Shown: one piece after another, positions 43,975-52,624 of the stretch
Position numbering within the stretch: the stretch's first letter is position 1
Layout: each line of letters opens with the position of its first letter
Assembly (NCBI GenBank): GCA_013151415.1
Contig: JAADII010000107.1
Coordinates: 1-52,633 of the forward strand
From: Chloroflexota bacterium
Lineage (GTDB): Bacteria > Chloroflexota > Anaerolineae > J102
DNA: 52,633 bases
Direction of reading: 5' to 3'
The notes under the pieces: generated by a model
Told to the model about the DNA's origin: nothing
Database searches by the model: none
What the model saw: only the letters and a program-made list of their open reading frames with translations
Made by a program: the position numbers and the translations under genes

Positions 43975-44070
43975 CGCATAACGTATTGCGTATTGCGTAG
44001 CCTGGTTGTTGAAAAGCTTGGTGCTCGATGAGAGTATGCGTAATACGTAATACGCAATACGTGTGTGCAT
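43975..44070. repeat. TACGCAATACG word array forming a hairpin
   Basis: The left arm ACGTATTGCGTATTGCG (43981-43997) and the right arm with GTAATACGTAATACGCAATACG (in parts, 44040-44062) are complementary in several registers. The left arm lies directly before the LysM gene's GTG start on the minus strand. Confidence 0.7.
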
Positions 44071-44251
44071 AGGAGAATCCGGGCGCGATTGGTATGGAAG
44101 AGCGTTGACGTGCCAATGGGATTGTTGAGGGGCTATCATTATACACCGACTCGCGCGGCAAAGCTGAATTGCGCGGCGAGCCTCTTTGACGCATAATGAA
44201 GTTGCCTAGTTCGTCATCGAATATTCGTTTGTTTGGCAAAGGATGGCATTC

Positions 44252-45226
44252 ATGAAGCTTCGTATTCTCTCCGCGAATGATGTGCGCGCGGCCTTGCCCA
44301 TCGAGCAAGCCATTGAGGCCATGCGCGTGGCGTTTCGCGAAATAGCGTCGGGCGGCGCGCACATTCCGCTACGCACATCGCTGCGCACGGGCGCTGGCGT
44401 CACGTTGTTCATGCCGGGTTATCTCGAGACCAGCGGCGGCCTGGCCCAGAAGATCGTCTCTGTTTACAACGAAAATCCCTCTCGCGGCCTGCCCGCCATC
44501 TCGGGTTTGGTGATCGTTCTGGACCCGCGCACAGGGTCGCCCCTGGCCGTGCTCGAAGGGGGCGCGCTGACGGCCATACGCACCGGCGCCGCGGCCGGAC
44601 TGGCCACCGACCTGTTGGCCCGCCCCAACAGTCATGTGCTGGCCCAATTTGGGGCCGGAGGCATGGCCTATGATCATGTGGCCGCAGTGGTGGCGGTTCG
44701 ACCTATTGAGGAGGTGCGCATCGTCAGCCGGTCAGGCCAAAGTTGCAAGCGCCTGGCCCAACGTCTGCGCGCAGAGGGGATAAATGCTTTCAGCGTGCAA
44801 GATGCGGCCGAGGCCGTGCGCGAGGCTGATATCATCACCTGCGTCACGCCCGCCGGGCAAGCCCTATTCCGCGACGAGGATGTTAAATCGGGCGCACACA
44901 TTAACCTCATGGGCGCATACACCCCCGATATGCAAGAAGCGCCGGCCGAAACTGTGGCCCGCGCGCATGTATTCATCGATCAGTTGGAGGCTGCGCTGGC
45001 CGAAGCGGGCGACTTGCTCAAGCCGCTGGCCGAGGGTCGCATCGAGCGATCTCATTTTCAGCGCACCTTGGGTGATCTGCTGTTGGGCCGGGTTCCTGGA
45101 CGTTCGTCGAATGAAGAAATCACCCTGTTCAAGAGCGTAGGTTTGGCTGCTCAGGATGTGGCCGCGGCCGCCCGTGCATTGACTTACGCTGAAGCGAAGG
45201 GTTTGGGCGAGATAGTGGCGTTGTGA
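44252..45226 (+). CDS. Ornithine cyclodeaminase / mu-crystallin family protein
   Basis: This 324-residue protein starts at ATG 44252, 8 nt after AAGGA. It has an N-terminal substrate domain with IPLRTSLRTGAGVTLFMPGYL (about 38-58) and GLAQKIVSVYNENPSRGLPAISGLVIVLDPRTGSPLAVLEG (about 64-104). GALTAIRTGAAAGLATDLLARP follows, and then the Rossmann part with LAQFGAGGMAYDHVAAV (about 131-147) and CVTPAGQALF. Members include ornithine cyclodeaminase, alanine and other amino-acid dehydrogenases and ketimine reductases. The Arg/Lys substrate positions are not decisive by eye, so the substrate stays open. It is monocistronic and ends in the terminator at 45317-45358. Confidence 0.85.
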   Translation: MKLRILSANDVRAALPIEQAIEAMRVAFREIASGGAHIPLRTSLRTGAGVTLFMPGYLETSGGLAQKIVSVYNENPSRGLPAISGLVIVLDPRTGSPLAVLEGGALTAIRTGAAAGLATDLLARPNSHVLAQFGAGGMAYDHVAAVVAVRPIEEVRIVSRSGQSCKRLAQRLRAEGINAFSVQDAAEAVREADIITCVTPAGQALFRDEDVKSGAHINLMGAYTPDMQEAPAETVARAHVFIDQLEAALAEAGDLLKPLAEGRIERSHFQRTLGDLLLGRVPGRSSNEEITLFKSVGLAAQDVAAAARALTYAEAKGLGEIVAL

Positions 45227-45316
45227 GATCGAGAACCATCGATTTCATCTGCGGTTTTTATCCACCTTATTCAGCCGATTTCAAGAAACGCCTCGATATC
45301 CTGATGGAAAAAAACA

Positions 45317-45358
45317 AAAAAACGCGGATTCCGTCCAAGACGTTTATCCGCGTTTGCG
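45317..45358. terminator. Bidirectional terminator between ocd-like gene and sufT
   Basis: AAACGCGGAT (45320-45329) pairs with ATCCGCGTTT (45346-45355) across a 16-nt loop, with an A-run before it. The stem is the same sequence as in the terminator at 27056-27088 (AAACGCGGAT...). Confidence 0.75.
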
Positions 45359-45380
45359 CTCCGGTTGGCTGGGATTTGGT

Positions 45381-45689
45381 TTAGAAAATGCCCAACGCGT
45401 CCTTAGCCTCGTCGCTCATCATGTCGGGATTCCAGAATGGAACCCAAACCAGGTTGATCTGCACATCCTCCACTTCGGGGAATTGCTGCATGATCGCGCG
45501 ATGAGCCTGGTTGATAATCTGAGGGCCGACGGGACACCCAGGGCTGGTTAGGGTCATATCGACCTCGATTTTGTTTTCGGCCTCATCGATTTTGATCTCA
45601 TATACCAAACCCAAATTGATGATATCGAGCATCAATTCGGGATCTTTGACGGTTTTCAAAACTTCGCGAACTTGTTCTTCGGTGGGCAT
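45381..45689 (-). CDS. sufT: MIP18/SufT-like DUF59 Fe-S assembly protein
   Basis: This 102-residue DUF59 protein has EEQVREVLKTVKDPELMLDIINLGLVYEIKID (about 4-35), LTSPGCPVGPQIINQ (about 47-61, conserved Cys) and VQINLVWVPFWNPDMMS (about 76-92). The family (SufT, MIP18, PaaD) acts in maturation of Fe-S proteins. As the last gene of the suf operon it fits the SufT role. The gap to sufU (305 nt) holds a large repeat element, so the two could be partly uncoupled. Confidence 0.87.
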   Translation of the reverse strand: MPTEEQVREVLKTVKDPELMLDIINLGLVYEIKIDEAENKIEVDMTLTSPGCPVGPQIINQAHRAIMQQFPEVEDVQINLVWVPFWNPDMMSDEAKDALGIF

Positions 45690-45711
45690 GGGGGTTACCT
45701 CTTGATTCTGA

Positions 45712-45965
45712 AAATAGACGATGGACGATAGGACGATAGACGGTGGGGCTTAGGCTCAGCGATGGTCCCATCGTCCTTTTATGGGTGTCAGCGGGCGGAC
45801 TGCTTTGACAATAGTCCAACGTCCGAGATCGGTCGGACAGGTCATGTCGTGATGAGCGGCCAGACCAACATAGACCAAAAGGCCCATCGTCTATCTTGGT
45901 CTACGTTGGTCTACGTTGGTCGGCGCAAGCGATTTTCATCCGTATCAAAGCGGGATATCCCGCGG
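45712..45965. repeat. Composite intergenic repeat element between sufU and sufT
   Basis: Three modules lie in order: a GACGATGG/CCATCGTC hairpin with loop core GCTTAGGCTCAGC and a TTTT tail (45715-45780), a GACCAA/TTGGTC hairpin (45861-45921), and TTTTCATCCGTATC followed by a GCGGG/CCCGC stem (45933-45962). No gene is visible in 45690-45994. The second module is a near-identical inverted copy of 33053-33118. Confidence 0.8.
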
Positions 45966-45994
45966 TCGGGCTGCGATGAAAACAGTGTCAAGCC

Positions 45995-46375
45995 TTATTC
46001 CGGCCAATCTTCCAGGCCCCAGGCGCCGGCTTTGAGCACCTTGAGAGGAAGCAGCGCGCATTTCAGGCGCACCGGGCCGATGGGAATGCCGAGCATCTCC
46101 AGGATGTCTTCTTTGCCCATATGCCGGATTTCGTCCAGGGTTTTGCCCAGGATCTCCTCGGTGAGCATGGACGCAGACGCCTGGCTGATCGCGCATCCTT
46201 TGCCATCGAACGCGACATCCACCACGCGGTCGCCGTCCAGTTTCAGCTCCATGGTGATCTCATCCCCGCAAAAGGGATTCACGTCATGGTAATGGATGTC
46301 GGGGTTTTCGAGATGGCCTTTGTTTCGGGGATGACGGTAATGGTCGAGAATGTTGGCTCGATAAAGATCGTCCAT
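45995..46375 (-). CDS. sufU: SufU-type Fe-S scaffold / zinc sulfurtransferase
   Basis: This 126-residue protein starts at ATG 46375, the usual MDDLYRANILDHYRHP beginning. The three conserved cysteines are in NPFCGD (about 36), GCAISQAS (about 62) and VRLKCALLPL (about 107). Asp38 in FCGDEI completes the zinc site. SufU accepts persulfide sulfur from SufS and passes it to SufBCD in Gram-positive-type SUF systems. It is downstream of sufS, separated by a hairpin-rich repeat. The long frame to 46423 begins with TTG in the repeat and is not preferred. Confidence 0.9.
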   Translation of the reverse strand: MDDLYRANILDHYRHPRNKGHLENPDIHYHDVNPFCGDEITMELKLDGDRVVDVAFDGKGCAISQASASMLTEEILGKTLDEIRHMGKEDILEMLGIPIGPVRLKCALLPLKVLKAGAWGLEDWPE

Positions 46376-46419
46376 GTTGATATCGCGTCGCTGATCGGGT
46401 GACACCGATTCGTGAGCAG

Positions 46420-46526
46420 ACAATGGACGATGGACGACAAGACGATGGAAGCTCAGGCTTAGCTATGGTCTCATCGTCTCTCGTCCCATCGTCTTTTTCA
46501 TCGGTATCGGAGCGGGCTTGCCCGCC
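46420..46526. repeat. GACGATGG hairpin element between sufS and sufU
   Basis: Left arm 46420-46453 (GACGATGG words), loop core GCTCAGGCTTAGC (46451-46463), right arm 46463-46493 (CATCGTC words), then TTTTTCATCGGTATC and a GCGGGCTTGCCCGC palindrome (46512-46525). The layout matches the first and last modules of the 45712-45965 element. Because suf is read on the minus strand, the T-run lies upstream of the hairpin in the transcript direction and it is not a classical terminator for suf. Confidence 0.8.
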
Positions 46527-46558
46527 GCAGGATTTGTTTGTATTGGATGTCCTCGAAC

Positions 46559-47821
46559 TTAGAATGCAAAGACGGCTTTGGCTTTGTAGAGTGCATTGAC
46601 CAACTTATCCACCTCTTCGCGCGTGTTGTAAATGTAGAAACTCGCGCGCGAGGTGGCTGGGATGCAGAAATGGTCGTGGATAGGCTGCGCGCAGTGATGC
46701 CCCGCGCGCACGGCCACGCCCTCCATATCCAGGATCGCGGCCACGTCGTGGGGGTGGATGTCGCCCAGCACAAAGGCCAGCAGCCCCCCGCGGCGCTCCG
46801 GCCCAGGGCCGAGAATCCGCAGCCCCTCGATCTCATGCAGTCGCTCCCAGGCGTATTCGGTGAGCTCCCGCTCATGTTGGAGCACCCAATCCATGCCCAG
46901 GTTGCTGAGATAATCCACGGCCGCGGCCAGACCAATGGCCTCGGCGATGGCCGGCGTGCCCGCCTCGAACTTGTAGGGCAAGTCGTTCCAGCGGCTGCCG
47001 CTCATCTTCACTTCGCGGATCATATCGCCGCCGCCCATGAAAGGCGGCATGGCTTCCAGCAGATCGCGCTTGCCGTAGAGCACGCCGATGCCCGTTGGCC
47101 CCAGCATCTTGTGCGAGGAAAAGGCCAGGAAATCTGCGTCCAGCGCCTGCACGTCGGTGGTCATGTGGGGCGCGCTTTGGGCCGCGTCCACCACCGCGAT
47201 CGCCCCCACCGCGTGGGCTTTGGCCACCAGCTCCTCCACCGGATTGATGGTCCCCAACACATTGGACATGGCCGTGAACGCGAACACTTTGGTGCGTTCG
47301 GTTAGCAATGCATCCAGCGCCTCGTAATCCAGCTCGCCCCGATCGGTGATGGGAACATAACGCAACGTCGCGCCTGTGATCTCACAGATGATCTGCCAGG
47401 GCACAATGTTGGAGTGATGCTCCATCTCGGTGATGAGCACCTCATCCCCCGGCCCCAAATTGGCCCGACCCCAGCTATAGGCCACCAGATTCAGGCTCTC
47501 GGTGGTGTTGCGCGTGAAAATCACCTCTTTTGTGCTGCCGGCATGGATGAAGCGGGCGATGCGGCGTCGCGCATCCTCATAGGCCGAGGTGGCCGTTTCG
47601 CTGAGATAATGAATGCCGCGATGCACGTTGGCGTGTTGCTCGCGGTAATAGCGATTCATGGCCTCGATAACCTGGATGGGCTTTTGCGACGAGGCCGTGT
47701 TGTCCAGGTAGACCAGGGGATGACCATGAACCTCGATATCGAGGATGGGGAAATCCGCGCGGATTTCGGCGACGCTGGGCATGGTTTTTACGGGGGGTTC
47801 CGGTAGGGTGCTTATGGCCAT
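46559..47821 (-). CDS. sufS: Cysteine desulfurase SufS
   Basis: This 420-residue PLP enzyme has DNTASSQKP (about 41-49), EHHSNIVPWQ (about 133-142) and the PLP lysine in FSSHKMLGPTGIGVLYG (about 234-250). The catalytic Cys is in AVRAGHHCAQP (about 379-389), followed by SRASFYIYNT. It mobilises sulfur from cysteine as a persulfide for SufU/SufBCD. The ATG at 47821 has no ribosome site; the ATG at 47782 (MPSVAEIRADFPIL) is an equally plausible start. A repeat-filled gap separates it from sufD. Confidence 0.93.
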   Translation of the reverse strand: MAISTLPEPPVKTMPSVAEIRADFPILDIEVHGHPLVYLDNTASSQKPIQVIEAMNRYYREQHANVHRGIHYLSETATSAYEDARRRIARFIHAGSTKEVIFTRNTTESLNLVAYSWGRANLGPGDEVLITEMEHHSNIVPWQIICEITGATLRYVPITDRGELDYEALDALLTERTKVFAFTAMSNVLGTINPVEELVAKAHAVGAIAVVDAAQSAPHMTTDVQALDADFLAFSSHKMLGPTGIGVLYGKRDLLEAMPPFMGGGDMIREVKMSGSRWNDLPYKFEAGTPAIAEAIGLAAAVDYLSNLGMDWVLQHERELTEYAWERLHEIEGLRILGPGPERRGGLLAFVLGDIHPHDVAAILDMEGVAVRAGHHCAQPIHDHFCIPATSRASFYIYNTREEVDKLVNALYKAKAVFAF

Positions 47822-47854
47822 CGTATCATATAAGTGGAGATGTAATCAAGATTG

Positions 47855-48006
47855 CATTGCGTAGTGCGTAGTGCTTGTGACGGCTTAGCGGCGTCTGCTT
47901 TGGAAATGGACGATGGACCATGGACGATGGATGATGGGGGCGTTTGCAAACCTCGTATCCCGTCCATCGTCCATCGTCTTTTCATCGACGCGGGCAAGCC
48001 CGCCGT
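47855..48006. repeat. Word-built hairpin element between sufD and sufS
   Basis: TGCGTAGTGCGTAGTGC words (47856-47876) are followed by a left arm of GACGATGG words (47909-47937) and a right arm of CCATCGTC words (47961-47977). TTTTCATCGACGCGGGC-AAGCCCGCC (in parts, 47977-48005) closes it, again with the GCGGGC/GCCCGC palindrome seen near 46512. Confidence 0.75.
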
Positions 48007-48028
48007 TGCACTACGGACGACGCCGCGT

Positions 48029-49351
48029 CTATTCCAGGCCGACGCGGCGAGCGATCTCGTCTTCCAGCTTGGTGCGCACGCCGGGCACGGGCACGCGATT
48101 GAGCACTTCTTCGAAAAAGCCCTGCACGATCATGCGCTTGGCCGTGCGACGGGAGAGCCCACGCGCCATGAGGTAGAAGATGTACTCCTCCTGCACCTTG
48201 GCGCTGGTTGCGCCGTGGGTGCAACGCACGTCGTCGGCCTCGATTTCCAGGCCGGGAATGGAATCCGCGCGGGCGTGAGGGCCGAGGATGAGGTTATCGT
48301 TCTTTTGGTAGGCGTCGGTCTTCTGTGCGCCCGGCCACACGCGGATGATGCCCTGATACACCGAGCGGGCCTGATCATCCAGCGCGCCCTTGAAGAGCAG
48401 ATCGCTGGTTGCTCGCTCGCGCTTGTGGTTCTGGTTGGTGTGATGGTCTAGATGTTGGTGATCCTGCGGGAAATACAGGCCGAGCAACTCGCCATGGCTA
48501 CCCGGCTGTTCCATTTCCAGGTCGATCCACACCTTGCTCAGCCGGCTTCCCCAGGAGGCCTGAAGATGGCGATAGAGCGCGTCTCGCTGCAAGGATGCGC
48601 GCATGGTCGCGAAATTCCAGGCCGTGTGATCCAGGTTTTGCAGGCGCAAGTAATGCAACCGCGCGGCGTCGTGGGGATAGATCTCGGCCACGCTGTCGCT
48701 CATGCCGTTGGCCGCGCCCATGAAGTCCTCCACCACGGTCAGCTCGCTGTTTTCTTCGCCAATGAGCAAGGTGTGATGAAAATGGGCTTTGCCATCGCTG
48801 AACTGAACAATGACCTGGAAAGGCTTCTCCACGGTGATGTTTTTCGGCGCGTACAGAAACGCGCCGTTTTCCCACAGCGCATAATGCAGCGCGGCGAATT
48901 TGTTTTCGGACGCCGGAACCAACGCGCCCAGATGCGCCCGCACCAGTTCGGCGTGTTCATCCAGCGCGGTGCGCAAGTCGGTGAATATGACGCCTTGGGC
49001 TGCCAGGTCTTCGTCCAGGTCTGCGTAGATGAGTGTGTTGTCGAGAAAGATCAGCGCGCCGCCGCTGTCGATTTTTTCCAGATTGGCGAGTAGATCGGCC
49101 GGGAGAGCGGCGCGAGAGTCGGCGCGAGGATGGGACTCTTGCGCGAGGGTGAAATCATCCAGATTAAAGCCGGTGAGGCGGGTGCGACGCCAGGTTTCTT
49201 CCTTGTAGGTGGGCCAGGGGATGGATTCGAAAGTCTCCCAGGCCGCGCGCCGCGCCTGCCGCAGCCATTCAGGCTCCTCATATCGCTGGCCGATGGCGTC
49301 CACGCCCGCGGCCGTGATGCTGTAAATCGATGTCATTTCCTTAATGGTCAC
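48029..49351 (-). CDS. sufD: Fe-S assembly protein SufD
   Basis: This 440-residue SufD protein starts at GTG 49351, 5 nt after GGAGG; longer frames start with TTG inside sufB. The N-terminal helical part (about 15-90) precedes the right-handed parallel beta-helix with PFQVIVQFSDG and FHHTLLIGEENSELTVVEDFMG (about 195-216). The C-terminal conserved stretch includes CTHGATSAKVQEEYIFYLMARGLSRRTAKRMIVQGFFEEVL (about 388-428). SufD pairs with SufB and two SufC ATPases to form the scaffold complex. It follows sufB by 10 nt. Confidence 0.93.
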   Translation of the reverse strand: MTIKEMTSIYSITAAGVDAIGQRYEEPEWLRQARRAAWETFESIPWPTYKEETWRRTRLTGFNLDDFTLAQESHPRADSRAALPADLLANLEKIDSGGALIFLDNTLIYADLDEDLAAQGVIFTDLRTALDEHAELVRAHLGALVPASENKFAALHYALWENGAFLYAPKNITVEKPFQVIVQFSDGKAHFHHTLLIGEENSELTVVEDFMGAANGMSDSVAEIYPHDAARLHYLRLQNLDHTAWNFATMRASLQRDALYRHLQASWGSRLSKVWIDLEMEQPGSHGELLGLYFPQDHQHLDHHTNQNHKRERATSDLLFKGALDDQARSVYQGIIRVWPGAQKTDAYQKNDNLILGPHARADSIPGLEIEADDVRCTHGATSAKVQEEYIFYLMARGLSRRTAKRMIVQGFFEEVLNRVPVPGVRTKLEDEIARRVGLE

Positions 49352-49361
49352 ATTCGCCTCC

Positions 49362-50777
49362 TTAACCAATGCTTCCTTCCATTTGCAACTGGATCAAGCG
49401 GTTCATTTCCACCGCGTACTCCATGGGCAACTCTTTCACCAACGGCTCGATGAAACCGCCCACGATCATGCTCATGGCCTCTTCTTCGCTGATGCCGCGG
49501 CTCATGAGATAGAAGAGTTGCTCTTCGCCGATCTTGCTCACCGAAGCCTCGTGGCCCACTTCGACATCGTCTTCCGCGATTTCGATGTAAGGGTAGGTGT
49601 CGGAGCGGGATTCGGGATCCAGCAAGAGCGCGTCGCACACAACCTGCGAGCGCGAGTTGTAAGCGCCGCGACCCACTTTCAGCAGACCGCGATAGGACGC
49701 GCGACCGCCGTCCTTGCTGATGGATTTGGAAATGATCTTGGAGGATGTGTTGGGCGCGGCGTGCACCACCTTGCCGCCCGCGTCCTGATGTTGCCCGCGC
49801 CCGGCGAACGCGACCGATAGGATCTCGCCGCGCGCGCCCTCGCCCAGCATGAACACGGCCGGATATTTCATGGTGATCTTGGAGCCGAGGTTGCTGTCCA
49901 CCCATTCCATGGTCGCGCCCTCATAGGCCAACGCGCGCTGCGTGACCAAATTGAAAACGTTGTTCGACCAGTTCTGGATGGTGGTGTAACGACAGCGGGC
50001 GTTCTTCTTGACGATGATTTCGATGACGCCGCTGTGCAGGCTATCTTTGTCGTAGATGGGCGCGGTGCATCCCTCGATGTAGTGAATGCTGGCGCCCTCG
50101 TCCACGATGATAATGGTGCGCTCGAACTGGCCGATGGACTCGGCGTTGATGCGGAAATAGGCCTGAAGCGGGATGTCGAGCTTCACGCCCGGCGGCACAT
50201 AGATGAACGAGCCGCCCGACCACACCGCGCTGTTCAGGGCCGCGAATTTGTTATCGGTGGGCGGCACTACGGTCCCGAAGTATTCGCGAAACAGGTCTTC
50301 GTGATATTTCAATCCGTCCTCGATGCTGACGAAAATCACGCCCAGGCGCTCCCACTCCTCGCGCAACGAATGGTAGACCATCTCCGACTCGAACTGCGCG
50401 CCCACGCCGGCCAGGAATTTGCGCTCGGCCTCGGGAATGCCGAGACGGTCGAACGTCTCTTTGATGTTTTCGGGCACGTCGTCCCAACTGCGGCCGGCTT
50501 CGTCTGTGGGTTTGATGTAGTAATAGATGTCGTCGAAGTCGATTTCGCTCAGGTCCGCCCCCCAGGTGGGCATGGGTTTGGACCAGAAGATGTCCAGCGA
50601 TTTGTGCCGGAACTCGCGCATCCAGTCCGGCTCGCCCTTCAGGTCTGAAATCTGGTCGATGACATCGTGATCCAGGCCCTTGCGAGCCTTGAACGCGTAG
50701 TCCACCTCGGTGGTCCACCCGAATTCGTATTCGTCCTTGATGCCTTCCAGGGCTTTGCGATCCAGTTCTGTCGCCAT
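49362..50777 (-). CDS. sufB: Fe-S assembly scaffold SufB
   Basis: This 471-residue protein has the SufB landmarks [19 protein letters not shown] (about 16-34), [26 protein letters not shown] (about 186-211), [14 protein letters not shown] (about 234-247) and [15 protein letters not shown] (about 267-281). The [38 protein letters not shown] region lies near the end. The Cys in EGCTAP corresponds to the sulfur-accepting position. It assembles Fe-S clusters with SufC and SufD using sulfur from SufS/SufU. GGGAGG lies 8 nt before the ATG, and it follows sufC by 15 nt. Confidence 0.95.
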   Translation of the reverse strand: MATELDRKALEGIKDEYEFGWTTEVDYAFKARKGLDHDVIDQISDLKGEPDWMREFRHKSLDIFWSKPMPTWGADLSEIDFDDIYYYIKPTDEAGRSWDDVPENIKETFDRLGIPEAERKFLAGVGAQFESEMVYHSLREEWERLGVIFVSIEDGLKYHEDLFREYFGTVVPPTDNKFAALNSAVWSGGSFIYVPPGVKLDIPLQAYFRINAESIGQFERTIIIVDEGASIHYIEGCTAPIYDKDSLHSGVIEIIVKKNARCRYTTIQNWSNNVFNLVTQRALAYEGATMEWVDSNLGSKITMKYPAVFMLGEGARGEILSVAFAGRGQHQDAGGKVVHAAPNTSSKIISKSISKDGGRASYRGLLKVGRGAYNSRSQVVCDALLLDPESRSDTYPYIEIAEDDVEVGHEASVSKIGEEQLFYLMSRGISEEEAMSMIVGGFIEPLVKELPMEYAVEMNRLIQLQMEGSIG

Positions 50778-50792
50778 GAGTGTGACCTCCCT

Positions 50793-51617
<825 letters not shown>

Positions 51618-51654
51618 GGGTGTGTTGAGTCTCCTTATGGTGGGATGAGTTCGT

Positions 51655-51712
51655 GTTGGGTGCTGGATAACTGGATACTAGATATTGGATATTGGATATT
51701 GGGTATTGGGTT
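51655..51712. repeat. GGATATT tandem words between sufR-like gene and sufC
   Basis: Seven imperfect 7-8 nt words of the type TGGATATT, TAGATATT and GGGTATT run head to tail. They are related to 27665-27778 and 52433-52450. A CTGCGTTCTCGGCGG-type tract follows at 51730-51745. Confidence 0.75.
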
Positions 51713-51780
51713 TCCTGATTTTTCTTCCCTGCGTTCTCGGCGGTTTTTGCGTTGAACCTTGTGTGCGTGAGAATCCATGT

Positions 51781-52419
51781 CTACTTGGGCCGAACCGCGA
51801 AGGAGCAGCTTGTGTGACCGTCCATAATGCAGGATTGCAGCTCGACCTCCGCGCCGAGCACGTCCGACATCATGGCCTCCTCCATTTCGCAGATTTCGCG
51901 ATGTTCGGCCGCGAGCTCGTGGTAGGGACAATTATACTCGTGCAGGAAGATAATGTCGTCATTGTGAGACACATCAGAAAGGATGCCGCGTTCGTCGAGC
52001 ACGGCCGCGAGTGAGCGAACGCGCTCTTGCAACATCTCGCCCCGCACTTTCTGTTGATATTGGTTCGCCAACCGCGCGCCCACTCGGTCCAATAATTTTC
52101 GCACCACGGCCGGCCCCTGATCGGCCAGCAATTCTTCGTAGAGATTCAAGGCCAGGTCTTCGCAATAACACGCGAACAGGTCGCGCGCTTTGTCGGTCAG
52201 CATATAAACGTAATGCGGTCGCCCCGGCCCGCTCCGCTCAGAGCGCGTCGAAGCGAGGTATCCTTCGGCCATGAGATAGGCGATCTGCTGGCGCACGGCT
52301 GTATCGCTGACGCCCAGTTCGCGGCGCAAATCTTTGATGCCCATCGCGCCCTTGCGCTGCAAGAGCTTGACGATCTGGCCGCCGGGAGAGTTGTCGAGTC
52401 TACGGGAAAGTGCTGGCAT
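51781..52419 (-). CDS. SufR-like Fe-S-binding winged-helix regulator
   Basis: This 212-residue protein has a winged helix-turn-helix (about 15-75, RRELGVSDTAVRQQIAYLMAEGYL). The middle is helical and the C-terminal region is rich in Cys: Cys164, Cys177, Cys197 and Cys205. The first spacing, Cx12C, equals that of SufR, but the next ones are x19 and x7 rather than x13 and x14. SufR proteins hold a 4Fe-4S cluster and repress suf operons when clusters are sufficient. It is the first gene of the operon and has a promoter with an internal palindrome at 52600-52617. No ribosome site is visible before the ATG, and the leader is made of repeat words. Confidence 0.82.
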   Translation of the reverse strand: MPALSRRLDNSPGGQIVKLLQRKGAMGIKDLRRELGVSDTAVRQQIAYLMAEGYLASTRSERSGPGRPHYVYMLTDKARDLFACYCEDLALNLYEELLADQGPAVVRKLLDRVGARLANQYQQKVRGEMLQERVRSLAAVLDERGILSDVSHNDDIIFLHEYNCPYHELAAEHREICEMEEAMMSDVLGAEVELQSCIMDGHTSCSFAVRPK

Positions 52420-52428
52420 GGGGGTGGG

Positions 52429-52550
52429 TTACTGGATATTGGGTATTGGAGGGACGATGGACGATGAGACAATGGTCGCTTGGTCTGTTGGTCGGCTTCT
52501 GACTTCTGAGGCTCTGAAGCTCTGTAGCTCTGAAACTCTGTGGCTCTCAT
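52429..52550. repeat. Repeat-word leader of the suf operon
   Basis: On the minus strand the leader reads CAGAG-type words (52550-52500), then CGACCAA words including a 20-nt block (52494-52475) identical to 11115-11134. CATCGTCC words (52470-52450) and CCAATAC words (52449-52433) follow, up to just before the ATG. It is transcribed if the promoter at 52595-52624 is used. Confidence 0.75.
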
Positions 52551-52594
52551 GCCAAGTCGACGCGAGATAGCGCGTCTGGTGACATGACCTCGGC

Positions 52595-52624
52595 ATTGTA
52601 CCATTGCCCAAAATGGTTTGTCAA
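52595..52624 (-). promoter_or_regulatory. Promoter of the suf operon
   Basis: On the minus strand TTGACA (52624-52619), an 18-nt spacer and TACAAT (52600-52595) point towards the regulator gene at 52419, leaving a leader of about 170 nt. Confidence 0.7.
52600..52617. promoter_or_regulatory. Candidate operator inside the suf promoter
   Basis: ACCATT (52600-52605) and AATGGT (52612-52617) form an inverted repeat with a 6-nt centre, filling the -35/-10 spacer. A repressor bound here would block RNA polymerase, as expected for autoregulation by the SufR-like protein. Confidence 0.5.

Noticed and set aside
43963-44139. The LysM lipoprotein starting at ATG 44139.
   Set aside because: The extra 59 residues are translated from the intergenic repeat array and would place the lipobox about 70 residues inside.
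46494-46526. The TTTTT-flanked hairpin in the sufS-sufU gap as an ordinary rho-independent terminator for suf.
   Set aside because: The operon is read on the minus strand, where this run becomes A's before the hairpin, so it is not in the right order for terminating suf.
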